A DNA stretch of 5,935 bases from an uncultured Geobacteraceae bacterium (GTDB lineage Bacteria; Desulfobacterota; Desulfuromonadia; Geobacterales; Pseudopelobacteraceae). The DNA lies in contig CAIRND010000364.1 in the NCBI GenBank assembly GCA_903879825.1, positions 1 to 5,935 on the forward strand, in the 5' to 3' direction. The first letter of the stretch is position 1. The number at the start of each line of letters is the position of its first letter. The notes under the pieces were generated by a model, which worked only from the letters and a program-made list of their open reading frames with translations, was not told where the DNA came from and did not search any database. The translations under genes were made by a program, and so were the position numbers. Positions 1 to 5,935 of the stretch are shown here, in pieces.

Positions 1-230
1 GGTTGCTGAGGCGTGTTTTCGAGGCTTTGCTGTTCCATCGCCGCCTTGAAGCCTTTTTTAGCTGAGCGCTGGGAAAGCATCCAGCCGCTGGCAAAACCGA
101 TTCCCAGGCAGATAATACCGGAGATAAGGGCGCATATAAACACGCCATTAGTTGATTCTTTTCGAGGGCGGCTCTGGCTTGCCTGGGCGGAACTGCATGA
201 TTTTTTTGGTTCACTATAGTCTATGCGCAT
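1..230 (-). CDS. N-terminus of a single-pass membrane protein, possibly SPOR-domain (partial, runs off left edge)
   Basis: The reading frame opens at an ATG (230-228) and stays open for 76 codons to the window edge, so the C-terminus is missing. A strong ribosome binding site, GGAGG, lies 5 bases before the ATG, in the 11-base gap after the argS stop, which supports this start and co-transcription with argS. The visible protein has a polar, basic N-terminal tail (residues 1-28, starting MRIDYSEPKK), one hydrophobic membrane segment (about 29-52) and then a basic stretch QRSAKKGFK followed by a Gln-rich run. This fits an inner-membrane protein with a short cytoplasmic tail and a periplasmic C-terminal part. 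From memory, related bacteria carry an N-terminally anchored SPOR (peptidoglycan-binding) protein after argS, which would fit the nearby division gene. The SPOR domain itself would lie outside the window, so the family is inference. The gene is well supported; the product is not. Confidence 0.72.
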   Translation of the reverse strand, partial: MRIDYSEPKKSCSSAQASQSRPRKESTNGVFICALISGIICLGIGFASGWMLSQRSAKKGFKAAMEQQSLENTPQQ

Positions 231-241
231 GATGGCCTCCG
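225..241 (-). promoter_or_regulatory. Shine-Dalgarno site and argS/membrane-protein junction
   Basis: Read on the minus strand, the argS stop TAG (244-242) is followed by an 11-base gap holding GGAGG, then 5 bases (CCATC) and the ATG at 230-228. This near-consensus ribosome site decides the start of the truncated downstream gene and leaves no room for a terminator after argS. Confidence 0.7.
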
Positions 242-1933
242 CTACATCCGTTCCGGTGCCGATATGCCCAAAATGGTGAGGGCGTTTTTCAGGGTCTGGG
301 CGGTTCTCTTCAGTAAATACAACCGGGCTGCTGTTAGTTTTGCGTCTTCACTGATTACGCGGTTTTTATTGTAGAAGCCATGGAAACAGCTTGCCAGTTC
401 AGTCAAGTAATAGGTAAGGCGATGAGGTTCAAAATGTACGGCGCAGTCATCGACTGTGTCAGGCAGTGCCGTAAGAAGCTTTATCATCTGAAAATCCTCA
501 GGTGTGGAGAGGCAGGCCAGGTCAGCTGATGCCGGATTTTCCGGTGCGATGAAACCCTTCTCAGCTGCGTTATCAAAGATGCTGCAGATACGGGCATGGG
601 CATACTGGACATAATAGACCGGGTTTTCGTTTGTCTGCTGTTTTGCCAGGTCAATGTCAAAGACCAGCTGTGCATCCGGCTTGCGCATCAGAAAAAAGAA
701 ACGGGTCGCATCACGCCCTACCTCGTCAATCAGGTCGCGCAGAGTAACATAGCTGCCAGCCCGTTTGGATATCTTTACCTCTTCACCGCCGCGCATGACC
801 GTCACCATCTGGTGCAGCACATATTCGGGCCACCCTTGCGGGATTCCAATATCAAGGGCTTGAAGCCCGGCGCGGACTCTGGTCACCGTACTGTGGTGAT
901 CGGAGCCCTGCTCGTTAATTACCCGGGTGAAGCCGCGTTCCCATTTGGCCTGATGATAGGCTACGTCGGGTACAAAATAGGTATAACTGCCGTCAGCCTT
1001 GCGCATGACACGGTCTTTGTCGTCGCCGAAGTCAGTTGAGCGGAGCCAGAGGGCATTATCGCTTTCATAGGCGTGTCCATTAGCAATAAGCGTGTTAACC
1101 ACCGCCTCAACTCTACCCTCGCTGTAGAGAGCGGACTCAAGAGTGTACACATCAAACCGGACGTCAAAAGCTTCAAGGTCAAGGTCTTGCTCGCGTCGCA
1201 ACCAGGCAACGGCAAAATGGCGGATGTCTTCAATGTTGTCCGGATCTCCGCAGGCAGTTGTATGCTGATCAGATGCTTCAACAGTCTCGCGCGCCAGGTA
1301 CGCCCTGGCCACGTCCTTGATGTATTCCCCCTGATACCCACCTTCCGGCCAGCGAGGGTCATCCGGCTCAATGCCGAGGCAGCGTAGCTGCACGGAAAGC
1401 GCCAGGTTGCTGATCTGAACACCGGCATCATTGTAATAGAATTCCCGTGTCACATCCCACCCTGCGGCATCAAGTACCCGGCAAAGGGTATCGCCGATCG
1501 CGGCGCCACGGCCATGGCCGATATGGAGCGGGCCGGTAGGATTGGCACTGACAAACTCCACCTGAACCTTCTTTTGTGCTCCGCTTGTGGTTCGTCCAAA
1601 GTCGTCACCCTGCGTTTCAATATCGAGCAGAGTTGCCTGCCACGCTTCATGAGACACAAACAGGTTGATGAAACCGGGGCCGGCTATTTCGCTCTTTGCC
1701 AAAAGGCCAGCGCCATTTCCCAGATGTTTAAGGATAATCTCGGCCACGTGGCGTGGTGGTTTGCGCTCGCCTTTGGCCATCTGCATGGCGATATTGCAGG
1801 AAAAATCGCCATGTTCGGGATTGGCGGGATGGCCGATGATAATGGTTGGCAGCGGGAATGTTGTCAGGTCTTGTGCCGCGTGGGCAGCGATCAATGCGGA
1901 TTCAAGTAGGGGAGCTATTCTGTTTCTCATCAT
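242..1933 (-). CDS. argS: Arginyl-tRNA synthetase (class Ia)
   Basis: Charges tRNA-Arg with arginine using ATP, in the cytoplasm. The protein is 563 residues, normal for bacterial ArgS. Domains in order: N-terminal Add-1 tRNA-recognition domain (about 1-110); Rossmann catalytic core with the HIGH signature in NPTGPLHIGHGRG (HIGH at 137-140); the YNDAG element (167-171); the second signature as KISKR (387-391) within VKISKRAGSYVTL, a variant of KMSKR seen in this family; and a C-terminal helical DALR anticodon-binding domain (about 440-563) with YVQYAHAR and the LASCFHGFYN motif near 513-521. The start ATG overlaps the stop of the preceding small Cys-rich gene as ATGA, and a second Met follows at once. 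No good Shine-Dalgarno sequence precedes it (only AGAAAGAAAA), so translation probably depends on coupling to the small gene. Nothing is broken. Confidence 0.98.
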   Translation of the reverse strand: MMRNRIAPLLESALIAAHAAQDLTTFPLPTIIIGHPANPEHGDFSCNIAMQMAKGERKPPRHVAEIILKHLGNGAGLLAKSEIAGPGFINLFVSHEAWQATLLDIETQGDDFGRTTSGAQKKVQVEFVSANPTGPLHIGHGRGAAIGDTLCRVLDAAGWDVTREFYYNDAGVQISNLALSVQLRCLGIEPDDPRWPEGGYQGEYIKDVARAYLARETVEASDQHTTACGDPDNIEDIRHFAVAWLRREQDLDLEAFDVRFDVYTLESALYSEGRVEAVVNTLIANGHAYESDNALWLRSTDFGDDKDRVMRKADGSYTYFVPDVAYHQAKWERGFTRVINEQGSDHHSTVTRVRAGLQALDIGIPQGWPEYVLHQMVTVMRGGEEVKISKRAGSYVTLRDLIDEVGRDATRFFFLMRKPDAQLVFDIDLAKQQTNENPVYYVQYAHARICSIFDNAAEKGFIAPENPASADLACLSTPEDFQMIKLLTALPDTVDDCAVHFEPHRLTYYLTELASCFHGFYNKNRVISEDAKLTAARLYLLKRTAQTLKNALTILGISAPERM

Positions 1934-2100
1934 TTTATAGGATTTTCTTTCTGTTCGGAAGTGTTGTCGATATGTTCAGCATCATTTTTGATGCTGATAT
2001 CTCTGGTGAAATCGGGACATCTGGCCCCTCCATCAGGGATGCAGAATCGTTTTGAGCAGTTTTCGCGCCAGGCACAGACGGCACAGCTTTGACGTGGCAT
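1930..2100 (-). CDS. Five-cysteine small protein of unknown function, coupled to argS
   Basis: A 56-residue protein that I cannot assign to a named family. The ATG at 2100-2098 is chosen because AGGAG lies 6 bases upstream. The same frame extends further upstream to an ATG at 2193, but that would overlap most of the ftsB-like gene's 3' end. The N-terminal half holds five cysteines at residues 6, 9, 15, 20 and 28 (C-x2-C-x5-C-x4-C-x7-C), within MPRQSCAVCAWRENC and later RCPDF. The C-terminal half (about 32-56) is polar and probably disordered, ending in KENPIK. The Cys pattern suggests a metal site (zinc or Fe-S), but no function can be read from it. It begins 16 bases after the ftsB-like stop, and its TGA overlaps the argS ATG (ATGA). 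This argues for a genuinely translated gene and for translational coupling to argS. I recall similar small Cys-rich ORFs in Geobacter-like genomes, unverified. Confidence 0.8.
   Translation of the reverse strand: MPRQSCAVCAWRENCSKRFCIPDGGARCPDFTRDISIKNDAEHIDNTSEQKENPIK
1969..2001 (-). repeat. Inverted repeat (RNA hairpin) inside the small Cys-rich gene
   Basis: A perfect 9-base inverted repeat, arms 1976-1984 and 1989-1997 (TCAGCATCA / TGATGCTGA), surrounds a 4-base loop. Past a 3-base bulge, GATA (1969-1972) and TATC (1998-2001) can add four more pairs. On the transcribed strand the loop is AAAA. It lies within codons 35-45 of the small gene, about 43 bases before the argS start. No U-tract follows on the minus strand, so it does not look like an intrinsic terminator. 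A role in mRNA processing or in setting argS translation is possible but unproven. Confidence 0.6.
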
Positions 2101-2116
2101 ATAGTGCTCCTGACTG

Positions 2117-2419
2117 TTACGGCTGCTTTTTGTCCTGAGGGAACTGGTAGATTGTTTCATTGCTACGCACCAGACCGAAATCCTTGCGAGCAATGCTTTC
2201 GAGGTAGCGGCGGTCAGATTTAAGGGCTACGATTTCGCGCTTCAGCTTTTCGTTATCAGTTTTACTGTCAGCCATACGTGCTTCAATTTTATTTTTATCC
2301 TGTTTCAGTTCAAAGATACGCAACAGGCCCTTATCACCAAAAACAGTGAAAAAGAGGATGAATACCAGGCAGGCACCTGGAATGATATACATCCTTTTTT
2401 GTAAGTTCATATTGAACAT
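2117..2419 (-). CDS. FtsB/DivIC-family septum formation initiator protein
   Basis: A 100-residue single-pass membrane protein of the FtsB/DivIC type. In this family the protein joins FtsL and FtsQ (DivIB) to link early and late steps of septal peptidoglycan synthesis. Seen here: a short cytoplasmic N-terminus, one hydrophobic segment (about 11-28, YIIPGACLVFILFFTVFG), a charged coiled-coil stretch (about 33-72) rich in Lys/Glu with spaced Leu/Ile, and the C-terminal family signature IARKDFGLVRSNETIYQF (76-93), matching the usual 'AR-x-x-x-GLV-x-x-x-E-x-x-Y-x-F' ending. Length fits FtsB (about 100). The ATG directly follows the decarboxylase stop (TAAATG), with AGGA 8 bases upstream. Internal Mets at 4 and 10 lack a better site. 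No ftsL is adjacent, and FtsB versus DivIC cannot be separated from sequence alone, so no symbol is given. Confidence 0.88.
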   Translation of the reverse strand: MFNMNLQKRMYIIPGACLVFILFFTVFGDKGLLRIFELKQDKNKIEARMADSKTDNEKLKREIVALKSDRRYLESIARKDFGLVRSNETIYQFPQDKKQP

Positions 2420-3355
2420 TTACTTTTTCCTGATCCGTTCCGCAAAATATGCTGCGGCCAATTTGAGGCCGTCATCCAGAGCGATTTCCGGTTTCCAGCC
2501 AAGCTTTTCACCAGCCAGAGAAATATCAGGCTGACGTTGCTTTGGATCATCCTGAGGCAGCGGCTGGAAAATTATTTTCGACTTTGAGTCCGTTATTGTA
2601 ATGATTTTTTCAGCAAACTCAAGGATTGTATTTTCCACCGGATTTCCCAGGTTGACCGGACCAATAAACCCTTCACATTCCATCATGCGGATCATCCCCT
2701 CAACCAGGTCGGAAACATAGCAGAATGACCGGGTCTGTGAACCGTCACCATAAACAGTGATATCTTCATGGCGGAGCGCCTGAAGGATGAAGTTTGAGAC
2801 CACCCGCCCATCATTTTCAGCCATACGCGGCCCATAGGTGTTGAAGATGCGGATGATACGGATGTCCACATTGTTCTGGCGGTGATAATCCATCATCAAT
2901 GTTTCAGCAACACGTTTACCCTCGTCATAACAGCTGCGTATCCCGATTGGATTAACGTTGCCCCAGTAATCCTCGGTCTGCGGATGAATGTGCGGGTCGC
3001 CATAGACTTCCGAAGTGGATGCCTGCAGGATTCTGGCTTTGACCCGCTTAGCCATCCCCAGCATGTTGATTGTTCCCATGACGCTGGTTTTGGTCGTTTT
3101 AACCGGGTTGTACTGATAGTGAACCGGGGATGCGGGACAGGCCAGATTGTAGATGCGGTCAACTTCCAGCAGGATCGGCTCAGTAATGTCATGGCGAACA
3201 AGCTCAAAACGGTGGCTGTCCATCAGGTGAATGATGTTGTCTTTGCTGCCGGTAAAAAAATTATCGAGGCAAATGACGTCATGACCGGCATTAAGAAGGC
3301 GTTCGCACAGGTGTGAACCTACAAAACCGGCACCGCCGGTAACAAGAATACGCAT
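2420..3355 (-). CDS. uxs: UDP-glucuronate decarboxylase (UDP-xylose synthase)
   Basis: Decarboxylates UDP-glucuronate to UDP-xylose, using tightly bound NAD+ in an oxidation-decarboxylation-reduction cycle. This is an extended short-chain dehydrogenase of 311 residues, typical of soluble bacterial UXS without the N-terminal membrane anchor of animal enzymes. Visible: the NAD-binding TGGAGFVGSHL (6-16); D31 after the second strand; the UXS hallmark NLACPASPVHYQYNP (70-84); STSEVYGDP (113-121) with the catalytic Ser/Glu pair; Y143-x3-K147 in SCYDEGK; RIFNTYGPRM (169-178); and YGDGSQTRSFCYVSDLVEG (202-220), the sugar-nucleotide part. The ATG lies one base after the stop of the UDP-glucose dehydrogenase gene (TAATATG), with GAGGG 8 bases upstream inside that gene's last codons, so the two are translated together and catalyse consecutive steps. 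Related epimerases are less likely because of the ACPASP motif. Confidence 0.95.
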   Translation of the reverse strand: MRILVTGGAGFVGSHLCERLLNAGHDVICLDNFFTGSKDNIIHLMDSHRFELVRHDITEPILLEVDRIYNLACPASPVHYQYNPVKTTKTSVMGTINMLGMAKRVKARILQASTSEVYGDPHIHPQTEDYWGNVNPIGIRSCYDEGKRVAETLMMDYHRQNNVDIRIIRIFNTYGPRMAENDGRVVSNFILQALRHEDITVYGDGSQTRSFCYVSDLVEGMIRMMECEGFIGPVNLGNPVENTILEFAEKIITITDSKSKIIFQPLPQDDPKQRQPDISLAGEKLGWKPEIALDDGLKLAAAYFAERIRKK

Positions 3356-3356
3356 A

Positions 3357-4715
3357 TTATTTTCCCTCTCCGCTTATACCAATACTGTTTCTTCCCAGAG
3401 GGAAGTAATTGAAACCATTTGCTGCCATGCGCGGTGGCCGGTACAGATTTCGTCCATCGACGATGTTTGGGGATTTAAGGGCCTCTTTGATGCGATCAAA
3501 ATCCGGATTACGGTACTCGTTCCAGTCAGTAATTACGGCAAGAGCGTCGGCTCCGTCCAGGATATCATACTGGTTGTTACTGTATTCGATCCGATCTCCA
3601 AAATACTTTTTGGCCTCTTTAAGCGCTTCCGGATCATGTGCCCGCACCGTGGCACCGGCCGCCAAAAGGCGCTCAATGATAGTAAGCGCCGGAGCCTCAC
3701 GCATGTCATCGGTGCGTGGTTTGAATGAAAGCCCCCAACAGGCGATTGTCCGGCCGGTGAGAGGTTTTTCCTGATCGGGAGTGCCGAGGATTTTTACCAA
3801 TTTATCAGCAAGAACCTCTTTCTGTAATTCATTGACCTCTTCGACCGCTTTCAATAGGTGGAAGTCATAACCAGACTCCTCGGCTGTCCTGATTAAGGCC
3901 TTTACATCTTTAGGAAAACAGGAACCGCCGTAACCGGGGCCGGGGAAGAGGAAGTCATAGCCGATACGGGAATCGGAGCCGATTCCTTCACGGACCGCCA
4001 TAACGTCTGCTCCCATACGTTCGCAGAGACCTGCAATCTGGTTCATGAAGGAAATACGGGTGGCGAGCATGGCGTTGGCAGCGTATTTTGTCATTTCAGC
4101 ACTGTGAATATCCATGATGATCATGCGGTTTTGCTTACGCATAAACGGGTCATAGAGCTCTTTCATAATCTCTGCCGTACGGACGTTATCACAGCCGATG
4201 ACAACCCGATCCGGCTTCATAAAGTCATCGATGGCCGCACCCTCTTTAAGGAACTCCGGATTGGAAACGACATCAAATTCCAGATCAACACCCCGGGCGC
4301 TCAGCTCTTCCTGAACTGCAACTCGAACTTTGTCGCCGGTACCAACCGGGACCGTGGATTTATCGACAATAATCTTGAAGCCATTCATAGCGCGACCAAT
4401 GTCGCGGGCAACACCCAAAACATATTTCAGGTCGGCAGAGCCATCTTCGCCGGGGGGGGTGCCTACGGCAATGAAACTGACCAATGATGCCTGTACGGCC
4501 TCAGTCATATCAGTCGTAAAGGAGAGGCGCCCTTCCGTTTGATTGCGCAACACCATTTCTTTCAATCCCGGCTCGTAGATCGGAATAATTCCCTGCTTGA
4601 GATTGTCTATTCTTTCGTGGTCAACATCAACGGCGATGACTGTATTGCCGCTTTCAGCAAAACAGGCGGCTGCGACCAGGCCGACATAGCCGGCACCAAA
4701 AATACATATTTTCAT
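3357..4715 (-). CDS. ugd: UDP-glucose 6-dehydrogenase
   Basis: Oxidises UDP-glucose twice with NAD+ to UDP-glucuronate, the substrate of the next gene. The start used is the ATG at 4715-4713 (452 residues), with GGAG 6 bases upstream. An upstream in-frame GTG at 4727 would add four residues (METP) but overlaps that ribosome site. Features, numbered from the ATG: Rossmann NAD motif GAGYVGL (7-13); D30 at the end of the second strand, where NAD ribose binds; VGTPPG (84-89); STVPVGT (120-126); NPEFLKEGAAIDDF (152-165); AEMTKYAANAMLATR (206-220) with the conserved Lys210 and Asn214; the catalytic Cys266 in PGPGYGGSCFPKD (258-270), with Asp270; and the C-terminal UDP-binding domain with WGLSFKPRTDDMRE (327-340). 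All key residues are present. Length is usual. It could begin its own transcript, as a 73-base gap separates it from rsmI. A run of eight C residues encodes part of the VGTPPG loop. Confidence 0.97.
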   Translation of the reverse strand: MKICIFGAGYVGLVAAACFAESGNTVIAVDVDHERIDNLKQGIIPIYEPGLKEMVLRNQTEGRLSFTTDMTEAVQASLVSFIAVGTPPGEDGSADLKYVLGVARDIGRAMNGFKIIVDKSTVPVGTGDKVRVAVQEELSARGVDLEFDVVSNPEFLKEGAAIDDFMKPDRVVIGCDNVRTAEIMKELYDPFMRKQNRMIIMDIHSAEMTKYAANAMLATRISFMNQIAGLCERMGADVMAVREGIGSDSRIGYDFLFPGPGYGGSCFPKDVKALIRTAEESGYDFHLLKAVEEVNELQKEVLADKLVKILGTPDQEKPLTGRTIACWGLSFKPRTDDMREAPALTIIERLLAAGATVRAHDPEALKEAKKYFGDRIEYSNNQYDILDGADALAVITDWNEYRNPDFDRIKEALKSPNIVDGRNLYRPPRMAANGFNYFPLGRNSIGISGEGK

Positions 4716-4746
4716 GGGCGTCTCCACAATTGATTTTAATGGGCAC

Positions 4747-4755
4747 TCTATACCA
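4747..4755 (-). promoter_or_regulatory. Weak candidate extended -10 element upstream of ugd
   Basis: In the 73-base rsmI-ugd gap (4716-4788) the minus strand reads TGGTATAGA, resembling an extended -10 (TGn-TATAAT, four of six hexamer matches). A transcript starting near 4740 would have a leader of about 25 bases before the ugd ATG. No good -35 hexamer lies at 16-18 bases, and no clear sigma-54 motif was seen. I also see no convincing terminator after rsmI here. Confidence 0.25.
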
Positions 4756-4788
4756 CACTATCCCGCTGTAATTCCAGTGTTTTTAGCG

Positions 4789-5628
4789 TTAATCTTCAAT
4801 AGTTCTCAATTTCAAGGCCTCTGCGTACGCCTCACTGCGTGATACTCCCGAAATGGCGGCAGCCTGTTTTGCAATGTCCTTGACCGAAAGATTTTCGTCG
4901 GCCATCAAGCGCTCCAGCACTTTTTCCAACGCTTCGTTTTCCGGTGGTGCGACCTTGCCTGGAGCGATCAAAATTACTACTTCACCGCGCACGATGCTCT
5001 GGGATACCGTAGCAATTACCTCTGATGTGGTGCCGCGGATACATTCCTCATAAATTTTGGTAAGCTCCCGCGCAACAATTACATGACGATCTCCCAATAC
5101 CTCCCGAATATCATTCAGCGTATCAAGGAGTCGATGGGGAGCTTCATACAAAACCAGTGTCCCGGGCAGGGCATTCATGCCGGAGAGAAACGTGCAACGT
5201 TTGCCGTGGCGCGAGGGAGGAAAACCGGCAAAGGTGAAGGTGTCGGTCGGTAGACCAGAGGCTGACAGGGCGGCAATAGCGGCACAAGCACCCGGAATAG
5301 GGATTACGGGGATGTTTTCTGCTACGGCATCACGTACCAGTTGGTAGCCGGGGTCAGAGACGCAGGGAGTGCCGGCATCAGAAATCAGCGCCACTGATTT
5401 TCCCTGGCGCAGCGCATTCAAAATTCGCTCGCCTTTGATCTGCTGGTTATGATCGAAATAGGAGGTCAGCGGCTTCGATATGCCAAAATGGTTGAGTAGT
5501 TTGAGTGAGTGCCGGGTATCTTCGGCCGCAATCAGATCAACTTCGGCCAAAATACGTACGGCGCGATAGGTCATATCTTCCAGATTGCCGATTGGTGTGG
5601 CTATTACATAGAGGGTGGCAGTTGTCAT
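4789..5628 (-). CDS. rsmI: 16S rRNA (cytidine-1402-2'-O)-methyltransferase
   Basis: SAM-dependent methyltransferase of the tetrapyrrole-methylase fold. It adds the 2'-O-methyl group of C1402 in 16S rRNA, in the ribosomal P-site region, acting on the 30S subunit. The protein is 279 residues, the usual length. Motifs: YVIATPIGNLEDMTYRA (7-23), AEDTRHSLKLL (35-45), LISDAGTPCVSDPG (81-94), PIPGACAAIAALSASGLP (110-127), FAGFPP (133-138), YEAPHR (161-166) and ARELTKIYEE (186-195). The C-terminal helical part (about 232-279) ends the family fold, with KDIAKQAAAISGVSRSEAY. The ATG overlaps the exporter stop as ATGA, and no Shine-Dalgarno sequence precedes it (GGCGCAACGCTC), so initiation probably relies on ribosomes finishing the upstream gene. 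The Cys in PGACA is a known variation in RsmI and not a defect. Confidence 0.97.
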   Translation of the reverse strand: MTTATLYVIATPIGNLEDMTYRAVRILAEVDLIAAEDTRHSLKLLNHFGISKPLTSYFDHNQQIKGERILNALRQGKSVALISDAGTPCVSDPGYQLVRDAVAENIPVIPIPGACAAIAALSASGLPTDTFTFAGFPPSRHGKRCTFLSGMNALPGTLVLYEAPHRLLDTLNDIREVLGDRHVIVARELTKIYEECIRGTTSEVIATVSQSIVRGEVVILIAPGKVAPPENEALEKVLERLMADENLSVKDIAKQAAAISGVSRSEAYAEALKLRTIED

Positions 5629-5935
5629 GAGCGTTGCGCCAAAGCCAGTTTGATTGCTAATCCGGCAAAAATCCCCGATGCCGCACGATTGAGCACTTTT
5701 TGAGCGCGTGCAGATTTCCGGAAATGTTCGCCAAAAAATCCTGCCAGCAGACTTATTGCACCGAATACAATAATTGTTGCGAGGATAAAAACAGACCCTA
5801 ACAGCACCAATTGCATCGATAACGGCCCGTTCGCCGGGTCGGCAAACTGTGGCAGAAAGGCGAGAAAAAAGATCGACACCTTGGGGTTGGTGATATTCAT
5901 GATAATGCCGCGCCGGTAGAGATCGGCTGAATCCA
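5625..5935 (-). CDS. LysE/RhtB-family amino-acid exporter, C-terminal part (partial)
   Basis: The 5' end lies beyond the right edge. The last 102 residues plus stop are present, about half of a normal exporter of about 205 residues. The frame is open to the edge, so the internal Met at 5900 is not the start. The visible part begins DSADLYRRGIIMNITNPKVS, matching the conserved 'F-RRG-x-x-x-N-x-x-NPK' loop in the middle of LysE/RhtB proteins. It is followed by hydrophobic segments (IFFLAFLPQF; a long one from MQLVLLGSVF through GAISLLAGFF; and a last helix near SGIFAGLAIKLAL). The family exports amino acids or homoserine-lactone-like compounds across the inner membrane, but the substrate cannot be told from sequence. 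Its TGA overlaps the rsmI ATG, so the two are co-translated. Confidence 0.9.
   Translation of the reverse strand, partial: DSADLYRRGIIMNITNPKVSIFFLAFLPQFADPANGPLSMQLVLLGSVFILATIIVFGAISLLAGFFGEHFRKSARAQKVLNRAASGIFAGLAIKLALAQRS

Noticed and set aside
201..208. A AAA AAA slippery heptamer in frame at codons 8-10 of the left-edge gene
   Set aside because: No obvious stimulatory structure and no useful product in the shifted frame that I can see; Lys-Lys codons explain it.
596..1039. 147-residue plus-strand open frame opposite argS
   Set aside because: A shadow frame of argS; no family resemblance, no operon context on the plus strand.
961..1431. 156-residue minus-strand frame inside argS
   Set aside because: Alternative frame of argS with low-complexity Arg/Leu/Ser composition and no motif.
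1514..1909. 131-residue plus-strand open frame opposite argS
   Set aside because: Lies wholly antisense to a fully conserved argS, has no recognisable domain, and is explained by codon bias of the real gene.
1930..2193. 87-residue version of the small Cys-rich gene starting at 2193
   Set aside because: The extra 31 residues overlap the ftsB-like gene in another frame; the ATG at 2100 has the AGGAG site.
2882..3316. 144-residue plus-strand open frame opposite uxs
   Set aside because: Antisense to a conserved enzyme, no recognisable motif.
3326..3340. ACCGGC-ACC-GCCGGT palindrome near the uxs start
   Set aside because: It encodes the Gly-rich NAD-binding TGGAG motif, so codon constraint explains it.
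4755..4786. Possible plus-strand terminator: ACACT, 16-base loop, AGTGT, then T run
   Set aside because: Only a 5-pair stem with a long loop, and there is no plus-strand gene to terminate. On the minus strand no U-tract follows.
5274..5300. Cys in the rsmI PGACA motif as a possible lost active residue
   Set aside because: Cys at this position also occurs in known RsmI proteins such as the E. coli enzyme, and all other motifs are intact.
1..5935. tRNA, CRISPR, insertion-sequence or phage features
   Set aside because: No direct-repeat arrays, transposase motifs, terminal inverted repeats or tRNA cloverleaf were seen by eye, and nearly all bases are in recognised genes.

Overview
This window looks like ordinary chromosomal sequence from a Gram-negative bacterium. 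The best guess is Desulfobacterota, near the Desulfuromonadales (Geobacter/Desulfuromonas/Pelobacter-like), with roughly balanced base composition. That placement rests on my impression of the protein sequences and on the gene neighbourhood (small septum-initiator protein, Cys-rich small protein, argS, then a short membrane-anchored protein). No database search was done. All eight genes lie on the minus strand, so transcription runs from high to low coordinates. There are no RNA genes, mobile elements, CRISPR arrays or long non-coding stretches.

Right end (about 4789-5935): the C-terminal half of a LysE/RhtB-family exporter enters from the right edge. It overlaps by 4 bases (ATGA) with rsmI, the 16S rRNA C1402 2'-O-methyltransferase. 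A 73-base gap follows, the largest in the window, with a weak candidate promoter.

Centre (2420-4715): a two-gene UDP-sugar module. UDP-glucose 6-dehydrogenase makes UDP-glucuronate, and UDP-glucuronate decarboxylase converts it to UDP-xylose for surface polysaccharide. The two genes are one base apart.

Left part (1-2419): a FtsB/DivIC-type septum-initiator protein starts directly after the decarboxylase stop codon (TAAATG). Next come a 56-residue five-cysteine small protein of unknown function, arginyl-tRNA synthetase (ATGA overlap with the small protein), and the N-terminus of a single-pass membrane protein that leaves the window at the left edge and may be a SPOR-type protein.

The very tight junctions suggest one or two polycistronic units that mix envelope sugar synthesis, division and translation genes. 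I see no clear new defence or mobile system. The least explained items are the five-cysteine small protein coupled to argS and a strong hairpin inside its coding sequence.
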